From the NCBI GenBank assembly GCA_002841295.1, contig PHEU01000021.1:1-64000 (forward strand): a stretch of 64,000 bases of DNA, read 5' to 3'. The DNA is from Actinobacteria bacterium HGW-Actinobacteria-6. Lineage in GTDB: Bacteria; Actinomycetota; Coriobacteriia; Anaerosomatales; Anaerosomataceae. Below are positions 45,201-52,731 of the stretch, in pieces. Every line of letters starts with the position of its first letter. Position 1 is the stretch's first letter. The position numbers and the translations under genes were made by a program. The notes beneath the pieces are model-generated. The model was not told the origin of the DNA, did not search any database, and saw only the letters and a list, made by a program, of their open reading frames with translations.

Positions 45201-45852
45201 GGTACCCCGCTCCGCGAACCGTCTCGATGACCGACGGCTTTCCGTGGCGGTCGAGCTTGCGTCTGAGATAGCCTACGTACACGTCGACGATGTTCGATGC
45301 GCTCTCAAAACCGAAGCCCCAGACCGTGTCGAGAATCTGCTGGCGCGTGAGCACCTGCCCTGGATGTCGCATGAGGTACTCAAGCAAGGAGAACTCGCGT
45401 GAGGGCAGATCCGCCGAGTGACCCGCATGTGTGGCGATCCGTGTGCGGACATCGAGGCTGAGCTCGGCTGTTTCGAGCATCCGCGAGCTCTGCTGGCCGT
45501 GTCGGCAGGCTGCGCGCACTCGTGCGGCAAGCTCCGCGAATGCGATCGGTTTCACCAGGTAGTCATCGGCGCCCAGATCGAGGAGTTCGACTTTGTCGTC
45601 GGTCTCACCCAGGGCAGTCACTATGATGATGGGGACTTCGGTGTCGCGTGCCCTGATAGTGCGAAGCACATCGCGTCCACCGCCGTCAGGAAGCACCAGG
45701 TCGAGCAGGATGAGGTCGTAGACATGTGCGGCAGACATGCCGACCGCATCGTGAGCGGTTGAGGCGCGTTCCACGGCGTGTCCTTCAGCGGAGAGGCCGC
45801 TTGCCATGAACGATGCGATGCGGTCCTCGTCTTCGACGAGCAGAATCCTCAT
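45187..45852 (-). CDS. OmpR-family response regulator
   Basis: 221 residues. The receiver domain has the acidic pair (VEDEDR), the phospho-acceptor DLILLDLVLPDGGG, the switch region IIVTALGETDDKVE and the conserved Lys in GADDYLVKPIAFAEL. The C-terminal winged helix is OmpR-type (LPSREFSLLEYLMRHPGQV, NIVDVYVGYLRRKLD, VRGAGYRVRP). It would be phosphorylated by the kinase encoded next. Targets are unknown. Confidence 0.95.
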   Translation of the reverse strand: MRILLVEDEDRIASFMASGLSAEGHAVERASTAHDAVGMSAAHVYDLILLDLVLPDGGGRDVLRTIRARDTEVPIIIVTALGETDDKVELLDLGADDYLVKPIAFAELAARVRAACRHGQQSSRMLETAELSLDVRTRIATHAGHSADLPSREFSLLEYLMRHPGQVLTRQQILDTVWGFGFESASNIVDVYVGYLRRKLDRHGKPSVIETVRGAGYRVRP

Positions 45853-45885
45853 GTGGGCTCCTCGGTATCTGGTCAGAGCCGAGCA

Positions 45886-46371
45886 CTAGTCGTCGAGTTC
45901 CGGCTCATCTCCGGAAGATGATTCCCTGTCTGAGGATTCCTCATCGTCTTGCCAGTGGATCTCGTCGGCCTCGTCGTCATCGGGATCATCTTCGCGAACG
46001 TCCGGGGTCACCACTTCGCGGGGAGCATCCTTCTCGGCCACCGGCCTGCTGGTCTTGGCAGGCGCCGCTGTGGCTGCCGGCACCGTGGGCTTGGAGGATG
46101 GTGCCTCCGCTGCTGTCTCGGTCGCAGTTTCCGGGGCCGTGGTTGACGCCACGGGAATCGGGTCAATGGAGCCGGAGAGGGCGATAACCGGCAGGTCAGC
46201 GCGCGAAGGATTCGACAGGCTACCGAGCGAGATCGCATAGGCGCCAGCCGCGCCGAGGAACAAGGCGGCCGTGAGGCTCACCAGGAAACTTTGCCGCCAT
46301 CTGCCGATCATCTTGTCAACTCCCTTTGCATGCTTCGGCTTCACTAGTGAGTATACGTCGCTCTCGCTCAT
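45886..46371 (-). CDS. Membrane-anchored protein with Pro/Thr/Ala-rich stalk and acidic tail
   Basis: About 161 residues from ATG 46371 (upstream ATGs at 46380 and 46398 would overlap the cytochrome end). A cytoplasmic stretch of about 25 residues is followed by one membrane helix (FLVSLTAALFLGAAGAYAI), then an extracytoplasmic region rich in Ala, Thr, Pro and Glu, and a very acidic tail (REDDPDDDEADEIHW and further Asp/Glu/Ser). No family is recognised. It starts right after the cytochrome stop and precedes the response regulator by 33 nt. The acidic tail could bind cations or dock to the cytochrome; this is speculation. Confidence 0.7.
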   Translation of the reverse strand: MSESDVYSLVKPKHAKGVDKMIGRWRQSFLVSLTAALFLGAAGAYAISLGSLSNPSRADLPVIALSGSIDPIPVASTTAPETATETAAEAPSSKPTVPAATAAPAKTSRPVAEKDAPREVVTPDVREDDPDDDEADEIHWQDDEESSDRESSSGDEPELDD

Positions 46372-46372
46372 C

Positions 46373-47797
46373 CTAGTCATCGTCGGGTCCGTCCGCACCG
46401 TGGCACTTGGTGCACGAGGCTGAGGAATACCCCTTGGTGTGGCAGTTGGTGCAGGCGAAACTCTTGTACGTGTGCTCGCCGCCCGGGATTCGAGGATGGC
46501 TGAATGTCGCGCTCCTCCATGCCTTGGTGGGCGTGTGGCACGACGAACATGAGGTGCCGTAATGCTTCGACGGTGTCGAGTGGCAAGACGAGCAGGATTT
46601 CGATGACGGGTGGTAGAACCTCCACGATCCGCCGGGCTTGTGGCACGTCACGCACGACTTGCTCGAGTGTCCACTCGGGCGCTTATGGCAGTTCGTGCAG
46701 GTCGCGCCACTGCCGGGGTGTGTGAACTTTGCGCTTGCGAACGCCACCTTCGGCGAGTGGCATGCAGAGCATGCGCCCGAGTAGTGCCTTGAAGGCGCCT
46801 TGTGGCAGTTCGAGCATGCCTTCGACGTCGGGTGCTGGAACTTCCAGGAGGCGCCCGTTTCGTGGCAGGTGATGCAGGTGCGCGTCGAGTGCGCTGCGGG
46901 CCGGGTATGGCAGTCCGTGCATGTCGCGGTCGATTGCGGGTGCTGGAACTTCCAGGTGACGCCCGTCTTATGGCACGTCGTGCATGCACCGGTCCGGTGC
47001 TCGGCGGGTGTGGTGTGGCAGTCGGTGCATGTCGCGGCGTTGTCCGGGTGGGAGAACGCCCACGACGCTGCGGTGGCGTGGCATGCGGTGCACGAGGTGC
47101 CCACACCTGTCGTCGTGGCCGTCACGCTGGCAAGCTGAGGATGCCTTTCGGCTTCGCGGGTGTGGCAGTTTGCGCATCCGGTTGCAGCGAGGTCATGGCA
47201 GCTTGAGCACGTCACCCTCATGTGTCCGGGCACGTTCGCGACGCCTCTTCCGGCCGAGGCGAAGATCAGGAGTTCGCGGTTCTGCGCGGCGGCGGTATCG
47301 AGGATGCCCGCCTCAGCAAGGGCGACTGAGGTCACTGTGTGCCCGGCGCTCGCGTGGCAGTCAACGCAGGAGCGGCTGCCCTGGTGCGTCTCGTGGGAGA
47401 AGCCCTCGATGCCGGTGTCGATCGTGCCGCTGTGGCACGCCAGGCATCGGCTGTCGGGGACGGCGGTTACAGCACCCGGGAACTTCGGGTCGGTCGTGAA
47501 GTGGTTGTAGACCTCTTTGAGTGCGACGAACTTATGCGAGACTTGCGCTTCAAGGCCCGGGTCGACGTGGCATGAGATGCATGAGACGTCCGAGTGCGCG
47601 CCAGCATTCCAGGCGGTGTAGTAGGGGGTCATCTCGTGGCACGAGGTGCAAAACGCCGGGCGGCTTGTGTATTCAGTGGCCGCGACGCCTCCGCTGATGA
47701 GTGCGGCAAGCACAACGACAGCCGCAAGTGCGGTCACCGCCGGCCGTCGTATCAGTGCAGCGAAGAGTCGTTTCATGGGCTTCGGCTCCGGTTTCAC
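46373..47797 (-). CDS. Multihaem c-type cytochrome with 19 CxxCH motifs
   Basis: About 474 residues. A membrane anchor (AVTALAAVVVLAALISGGVA) is followed directly by a NapC/NrfH-like opening, FCTSCHEMTPYYTAWNAGAH then DVSCISCHVDPG. I count 19 CxxCH haem-attachment motifs. The C-terminal two-thirds is a repeat of about 25-30 residues of the type CTDCHTxPAxH..CxTCHxxGxxWKFQHP. Each motif should bind one haem covalently outside the membrane, forming an electron wire, plausibly from the quinone pool to extracellular acceptors (inference). Starts: GTG 47797 or ATG 47776. Confidence 0.92.
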   Translation of the reverse strand: MKPEPKPMKRLFAALIRRPAVTALAAVVVLAALISGGVAATEYTSRPAFCTSCHEMTPYYTAWNAGAHSDVSCISCHVDPGLEAQVSHKFVALKEVYNHFTTDPKFPGAVTAVPDSRCLACHSGTIDTGIEGFSHETHQGSRSCVDCHASAGHTVTSVALAEAGILDTAAAQNRELLIFASAGRGVANVPGHMRVTCSSCHDLAATGCANCHTREAERHPQLASVTATTTGVGTSCTACHATAASWAFSHPDNAATCTDCHTTPAEHRTGACTTCHKTGVTWKFQHPQSTATCTDCHTRPAAHSTRTCITCHETGASWKFQHPTSKACSNCHKAPSRHYSGACSACHSPKVAFASAKFTHPGSGATCTNCHKRPSGHSSKSCVTCHKPGGSWRFYHPSSKSCSSCHSTPSKHYGTSCSSCHTPTKAWRSATFSHPRIPGGEHTYKSFACTNCHTKGYSSASCTKCHGADGPDDD

Positions 47798-47888
47798 GTC
47801 TGCTGTGTCCTACCGGAGTATCGGGAACGTCCATGAGTCGTCGATGAGCGGGCGGTGAGAGTTCTCTCACGCAAAAGCGGCATCCGGT

Positions 47889-47917
47889 TTGACAGCAGGG
47901 GAGCGGCTCCCCACAAT
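47889..47917 (+). promoter_or_regulatory. Probable promoter of selC
   Basis: TTGACA (47889-47894), 17 nt, CACAAT (47912-47917); transcription would begin almost at the tRNA 5' end (47926). The spacer contains the inverted repeat GGGGAG-CGG-CTCCCC (47898-47912). Confidence 0.6.
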
Positions 47918-47925
47918 ACCGCCCT

Positions 47926-48019
47926 GGAGGCGAATGGGTCCTGGTGGGCTCCGCGGTCTTCAAAACCGACGTGGGGCGTGAAGAGCGTCCTGGGTGTGTT
48001 CTCGCACACGCCTCCGCCA
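47926..48019 (+). tRNA. selC: Selenocysteine tRNA (anticodon TCA)
   Basis: A 94-nt tRNA. The acceptor strand GGAGGCG pairs with CGCCTCC, then G and an encoded CCA. The D-arm GGGTCC-TGGT-GGGCTC has six pairs and a short loop, a hallmark of tRNA-Sec. The anticodon loop is CTTCAAA (UCA). A long variable arm GGGGCG..CGTCCT follows. The T-arm is odd: GTGTG-TTCTCG-CACAC gives a 6-nt loop without the usual TTCRA and shares bases with the acceptor stem. Confidence 0.87.
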
Positions 48020-48057
48020 TTGCGCGATCCAGTGGGCGCCCCTTGGGGCGCTCGCTG

Positions 48058-49539
48058 TCATTTCACGATGTCGCGCAGGCTCCCGTATACGGCCAGCGCC
48101 CGCAACCGGGCCGACGCATGATCGACGATCGGCTGCGGATACTCTCGGCCAAGCGTGATGCCCGCCGAGGCAAGTACGCCGGAAGGCGCGCCCCACGGGC
48201 GGTGCACCCAGGCCGCGGGGAGCGCTTCGAGCTCCGGAATCCACCTTTTCACGTACGCGCCGTCCGTGTCGAACCGCTCGCCCTGGAGAACCGGGTTGAA
48301 GATGCGGAAGTACGGTGCGGCATCCGCGCCGCAGCCGGCCACCCACTGCCAGCCGAAGGTGTTGTTTGCGAGGTCGGCATCAGCGAGGCGTTCCCAGAAC
48401 CAGCGCGCGCCATCGACCCATGGCAACAGCAAGTCCTTCGTGAGGAGTGACGCCACGAGCATCCGCACGCGGTTGTGCATCCAGCCGGTGGCGAGCAGCT
48501 CGCGCATGCCGGCGTCCACGATCGGATACCCCGTCATGCCTGACTGCCATGCCTCAAGCGCGTCCGGGTCGCGACTCCACGGGAAGACGTCGAAGCGGGC
48601 GCGGAGCGGCCGTTCGGGCGTGTGCGGGTGATAGTGCAGAAGGTGGTAGGCGAACTCGCGCCAGTGCAGTTGCCGGACGAACGCCTCGGCGCCGGCCGAG
48701 ATGTGGCACGAGCCGTTGCAGCTCACGATCGCGTTCGCCCGCTGCAGGAGCGTTCTGGGAGAGATCTCGCCAAAGGCAATGTGTGGAGAGAGCCGGGACG
48801 TGCCGAGTCGATCTGGATGGTTTCGGTTCTCGCCGTAGTCACCCACGATTTCGCTGAAGAAGCTGGCGGCGGCACTCGCCGCTCCCGACTCGCCTGGTGA
48901 CCAGTGGATAGAGAGGTCCGGGCCGCTCCGAGATGTACCGGCGATATCCTGGGGACGAAGCCCGGCGGGGAGCGCATGCGGAGAGACAAGCAGCGACGGC
49001 GCCGCGATTGGCGGGTCGACGGGGGCTGCCCTGAGGCCGGCATTCATGAATGGCGTGAAGACCTGATACGGGCTACCGGAGCCGGTTGTGAGCGCTTCGG
49101 GTTCACGTAGCAGAGACCCGGCGAAGACGTGGACGCGCACCCCGGCAGCAGCGAGCCTCCGCTCGACATGCGCGTCGAGCGCTGCCAGCGCTGGTTCGTA
49201 TCGGCGATTCCAGTAGACGGCAGTAGCACCGGTAGTGCGTGCAAATGCAAGGAGCGCGCTCGCGGTGGGGCCGGCAAGGATGCTCAGGTGACCACCGAGG
49301 CGTCCGATGTCAACGAAGAGGGACGCGAGCGAGAGTGCGAGCCATGACCTGGACGCTGTACCGGGAGACCATGCGCCCGCCTCGTCCGGCGACCACACGA
49401 AGACAGGGGCGACCGAGTCGTACGATTCGGCAGCTGCTGAGAGCGCGGGGTTGTCAGACAGCCGCAAATCGTTGCGAAGCCATACGACTGCCGTACCCGT
49501 ACCCACGCGTGCTCCTCTCGGCCGATATCCGGGCTGCAT
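48058..49539 (-). CDS. phr: Deoxyribodipyrimidine photolyase
   Basis: About 493 residues; the light-driven FAD enzyme splits cyclobutane pyrimidine dimers in DNA. The N-terminal photolyase domain begins VVWLRNDLRLSDNPALSAAA. FAD-binding motifs are HWREFAYHLLHYHPHTPERP, MTGYPIVDAGMRELLATGWM, HNRVRMLVASLLTKDLLLPW and DADLANNTFGWQWVAGCGAD. Start ATG 49539 follows AGGGGAAGGAAAAACT. It is divergent from the DUF523/DUF1722 gene, matching the frequent phr-ybgA neighbourhood. Confidence 0.95.
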   Translation of the reverse strand: MQPGYRPRGARVGTGTAVVWLRNDLRLSDNPALSAAAESYDSVAPVFVWSPDEAGAWSPGTASRSWLALSLASLFVDIGRLGGHLSILAGPTASALLAFARTTGATAVYWNRRYEPALAALDAHVERRLAAAGVRVHVFAGSLLREPEALTTGSGSPYQVFTPFMNAGLRAAPVDPPIAAPSLLVSPHALPAGLRPQDIAGTSRSGPDLSIHWSPGESGAASAAASFFSEIVGDYGENRNHPDRLGTSRLSPHIAFGEISPRTLLQRANAIVSCNGSCHISAGAEAFVRQLHWREFAYHLLHYHPHTPERPLRARFDVFPWSRDPDALEAWQSGMTGYPIVDAGMRELLATGWMHNRVRMLVASLLTKDLLLPWVDGARWFWERLADADLANNTFGWQWVAGCGADAAPYFRIFNPVLQGERFDTDGAYVKRWIPELEALPAAWVHRPWGAPSGVLASAGITLGREYPQPIVDHASARLRALAVYGSLRDIVK

Positions 49540-49625
49540 AGTTTTTCCTTCCCCTTGCATGAGCGGTTCACCCGCAAAGCGGGAACAAGAACAACGACGG
49601 ACCGGCGAATAAGGGGCACGGATTG

Positions 49626-50618
49626 ATGGTTGAGGTGCTGACGGCCAAGGTCTCGCTCGGTGTAAGTGCGTGTCTTGCCGATTGTCCCGTGCGCTACAAC
49701 GGGAAGCGGTTTGACGCGCTTTCAGGTCTGGGCCGCGAACGCGGTGACTTCTCGATCACTCCGGTATGCCCCGAATGCATGGCAGGATTCGGCGTGCCGA
49801 GAGAGCCGATCCATCTCACAGGCACCGGGCAAGAGGTGCTGGCTGGCACCGCCAAGGTGGAGAACCGCTTCGGCCGCGACGTCACGGCGGCGGTGATCGC
49901 GGGAAGCCAGGCGTGTGTTGACGCGCTCGAGCGAGCCGGTGCTCGTGTGGTGATCCTCAAAGAGAAATCGCCCAGCTGCGGTCTGCATGCGGCCAAGGTC
50001 GGGCGCAGCCGGCGCCGGGAAGCGCTCGGCAGTGGGGTCTTCGGAGCGATGCTTGCCGAGAAGGGCTGGTTCCTGATCCCGGATACCGCGTTCAACTCAC
50101 CGCTCACCTGGTGGGACTGGCGGCGTCGCATGCACGCGTGGCTCTGGTTGAGCGACCGTCCGATTGCGACCAACGGCGATCTGACCTCGGCATGGCATGT
50201 GGTCAAGTTCGTGCTGCAGGAGACAGGGCGCGCCACTGCCGATGAGGTCGGTCGTGCGCTGGCGGCGTTACCGAAGCATGCGCCGGTCGAGGAGCTCGAG
50301 GCGCTGCGAGCGAGGATGCTGGAGCTGCTCAAGGTGCCGACGACGCGGCAGCGTGCGATGAGTTACCTGTGGAAGACCTACTCTCATGCCAGCAAGAAGG
50401 GTACTCTCGAGGGTATCGACATGCATGAGCTCACTGTCCGCTCACCCGAGGTGCAGCGCAACGTGACGACCATTGCCGAGGAGATGATCGGGCTCGAGCG
50501 CATATCGTTCGAGAACGACCTGCTCTTTGGAACGAGTCCCGTGATCTATCGTGAGCGTCGGCGCGTCCACATGCGGGACGAGGCGCTTGGCAGGACCAAA
50601 ACTGACGAAGGAGATTAA
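49626..50618 (+). CDS. DUF523 and DUF1722 fusion protein (YbgA-like)
   Basis: About 330 residues. The N-terminal DUF523 shows VSLGVSACLADCPVRYNGKR, VCPECMAGFGVPREP and ILKEKSPSCGLH with four conserved Cys, likely binding an iron-sulfur cluster or metal. The C-terminal DUF1722 (YbgA-like) shows VVKFVLQETG, then MSYLWKTYSH and ASKKGTLEGI. The fusion is commonly found near photolyase genes. A role in tRNA thiolation or DNA repair has been discussed for relatives; I take none as proven here. Ends 2 nt before the nitroreductase start. Confidence 0.9.
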   Translation: MVEVLTAKVSLGVSACLADCPVRYNGKRFDALSGLGRERGDFSITPVCPECMAGFGVPREPIHLTGTGQEVLAGTAKVENRFGRDVTAAVIAGSQACVDALERAGARVVILKEKSPSCGLHAAKVGRSRRREALGSGVFGAMLAEKGWFLIPDTAFNSPLTWWDWRRRMHAWLWLSDRPIATNGDLTSAWHVVKFVLQETGRATADEVGRALAALPKHAPVEELEALRARMLELLKVPTTRQRAMSYLWKTYSHASKKGTLEGIDMHELTVRSPEVQRNVTTIAEEMIGLERISFENDLLFGTSPVIYRERRRVHMRDEALGRTKTDEGD

Positions 50619-50619
50619 T

Positions 50620-51132
50620 GTGGACGCACTAGACGCGATCATGGGTCGCAGAAGCATACGCAAGTACACAAGCGAGACCGTTTCGGCCGAGGCGATAGAG
50701 ACGATTTTGCGGGCCGCGATGGCAGCGCCGTCGGCGGGTAACCAGCAGCCGTGGCGTTTCATCGTGCTGACCGAGCGCGAGCAGTTGGATGCGGCAGCGA
50801 CGACCACGCCGTATGGCGCGATGCTGCGCGAGGCCTCCGCCGCGATCGTCGTCTGCGGCGATCTTCGCGACCTCAAGCACGACATAATGTGGCAGCAGGA
50901 CTGCTCGGCGGCGGTCGAGAACGCGCTCCTCGCCGCGCACGCGCTTGGCCTGGGCGCTGTCTGGCTCGGCTTCTGGCCCAAGATGGATCGCGTGGGCCCG
51001 CTCAAAGTCGCGCTCGAGATGGTCGACGGCGTTGAGCCGCTCGCCGTTCTCGTCATCGGCCATCCTGCCGAGGAGAAGCCCGCCGTCGACCGCTATGACG
51101 CCGACAAGGTGCGGTTCGAGCGGTGGTCGTAG
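50620..51132 (+). CDS. Nitroreductase-family flavoprotein
   Basis: 170 residues from a GTG with AAGGAG 6 nt upstream. Motifs are MGRRSIRKYTSETVS, APSAGNQQPWRFIVLT and ALGLGAVWLGFWP; the C-terminal VIGHPAEEKP is typical. An FMN-dependent oxidoreductase using NAD(P)H; the true substrate is not known for this subgroup. It is coupled upstream to the DUF523/DUF1722 gene, and its end overlaps the ABC ATPase start by 10 nt. Confidence 0.92.
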   Translation: MDALDAIMGRRSIRKYTSETVSAEAIETILRAAMAAPSAGNQQPWRFIVLTEREQLDAAATTTPYGAMLREASAAIVVCGDLRDLKHDIMWQQDCSAAVENALLAAHALGLGAVWLGFWPKMDRVGPLKVALEMVDGVEPLAVLVIGHPAEEKPAVDRYDADKVRFERWS

Positions 51133-51812
51133 CGCCGCCGCTTCTCTCGGCTATCGGGCTGGTCGCCCTGCGCGCTGTCGATGGGCGCGAGCTGCGCGTA
51201 CTCGACGGCGTGAGCTTCGAGCTCCACGCTGGCGACATCGCCGAGCTGCGAGGTCCCTCAGGCGCTGGCAAGACGACGCTGCTGCTCGCGCTCGCGCGGT
51301 TGCTGCCGGGAGCCTCAGGAGAGCTCGCGCTTGCGGGCGCGTCGGCGTCCGGGATCGAACCTGCCGAGTGGCGCACGAAAGTTGCGCTCCTCCCGCAGCG
51401 CACGGCGCTCACCGGCGGCACGGTCGAGGAGAACCTACTGCTCCCGTTCGGCCTGAAGGCGCGCACCGGCGCGACGCCGCCGTCTGTTGATGAGCTGCGC
51501 GCTGCGCTCGACGAGGTCGGGCTGGCCGACGTCGCACTTGATCGCGACACGGCGCGGCTCTCGGTGGGACAGGCGGCGCGCGTCGCGCTTTTGCGCGTGC
51601 TGCTCACGGCCCCGCGCGTGCTGCTGCTCGACGAGCCCGACGCTAGCCTCGATGACGCAAGCGCCGCCGCAGTTGGCACGATGACCGCGCGTTTCGCTGC
51701 CGAGGGGGGCGCGGTGCTCCGTGTGAGTCACCTGCGCGCCGATGCTGCCGCGAACGTGCGGCTGCACCTTGAAGGCGGCCACTTGAGCGGTGGTGATCAC
51801 GTTGGCGCCTAG
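51123..51812 (+). CDS. fetA: ABC transporter ATP-binding protein, FetA (YbbL)-like
   Basis: 229 residues. Walker A LRGPSGAGKTTLLLALA, Q-loop VALLPQRTAL, signature LSVGQAARVALLRVLL and Walker B VLLLDEPDASLDD are all present, and the LSVGQ variant is typical of a diverged signature. Paired with an UPF0014 permease it makes a FetAB-type exporter, which in E. coli lowers cytoplasmic iron and protects from peroxide. The frames overlap at both ends, so the operon is tight. Confidence 0.85.
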   Translation: MVVAPPLLSAIGLVALRAVDGRELRVLDGVSFELHAGDIAELRGPSGAGKTTLLLALARLLPGASGELALAGASASGIEPAEWRTKVALLPQRTALTGGTVEENLLLPFGLKARTGATPPSVDELRAALDEVGLADVALDRDTARLSVGQAARVALLRVLLTAPRVLLLDEPDASLDDASAAAVGTMTARFAAEGGAVLRVSHLRADAAANVRLHLEGGHLSGGDHVGA

Positions 51813-52608
51813 TGGGGCTGTCGTTATCGGCTGGCCGCAGCTGGCGCTTGCGGCGAGCTTCATCGTCGTGACCGGAGCGCTATCAGTCGCCATCGGCCTC
51901 GGCATCGTGAAAGACCTCGTGATTGCCTCGGCACGCACGTATCTGCAGCTCCTCGCGCTCGGCTTCGTGCTGCGCTGGGTGTTCGAGGTGCGCCTCTGGT
52001 GGATCGTGATCCTGCTCCTCGGCATCATGACCATCATGGCAACGCGCATCGTCGTGAAGCGCGCTCCTGACGCACCTCGCGGGCTCTTCGGCTCGGCGTT
52101 CTTCTCGATGGCGGTCACCGGTATCACCGTCACGTTTGCGGTCACCGCGCTCATCGTTCGCGTTCCGGTCTGGTACGAGCCGAGGTATGTGATCCCGATC
52201 GCGGGCATGGTGCTCGGCAACTCGATGACCGGCATCGCGCTCGCGCTTGAGCGGCTCTTCTCGGACCTGGATTCGCGAAGCGGCGAGATACTCACGCTTA
52301 CGGCGCTTGGTGCGGACCGATGGGAGGCTGCACGTGGATCCGTGCGTATGGCGCTTCGAGCCGGGCTCATCCCGACGATCAACTCGATGGCCGCCGCAGG
52401 TATCGTCTTCATCCCGGGCATGATGACCGGCCAGGTGCTCGCGGGTGCCGACCCGCTTGAGGCTACCAAGTATCAAATCGTCGTTATGCTTATGGTCAGC
52501 GCGGCCACCGCAATCGGCTCGATTCTCTCGGTCATGCTGGCGTACCGGCGTGCTTTCACTGCCGATGGCGTGTTCCTGGACAAAGGTTTGCGCGCTTCCG
52601 CGTCGTAA
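51790..52608 (+). CDS. fetB: UPF0014 permease, FetB (YbbM)-like
   Basis: 272 residues with about seven membrane helices. The family motif PIAGMVLGNSMTGIALALERL is the UPF0014 signature, and IPTINSMAAAGIVFIPGMMTGQV and GADPLEATKYQIVVMLMVSA follow. It acts with the overlapping FetA ATPase, probably as an iron exporter. Confidence 0.92.
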   Translation: MVITLAPSGAVVIGWPQLALAASFIVVTGALSVAIGLGIVKDLVIASARTYLQLLALGFVLRWVFEVRLWWIVILLLGIMTIMATRIVVKRAPDAPRGLFGSAFFSMAVTGITVTFAVTALIVRVPVWYEPRYVIPIAGMVLGNSMTGIALALERLFSDLDSRSGEILTLTALGADRWEAARGSVRMALRAGLIPTINSMAAAGIVFIPGMMTGQVLAGADPLEATKYQIVVMLMVSAATAIGSILSVMLAYRRAFTADGVFLDKGLRASAS

Positions 52609-52731
52609 ACCGCACTGAGGGAGCGAATCTCTCATGCCTTGCGGTGTGACTTCATGGCGTGCGCTTGTATACTGGTGCGCACACACCCGCCGTCTGGCGT
52701 TGCCCGCGTGGACGGTTGTCCGAGGAGACAC

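Noticed and set aside
46600-47150. Direct repeats at about 75-130 bp spacing
   Set aside because: They are explained by the repeated CxxCH protein units of the cytochrome, not by a nucleic-acid repeat array.
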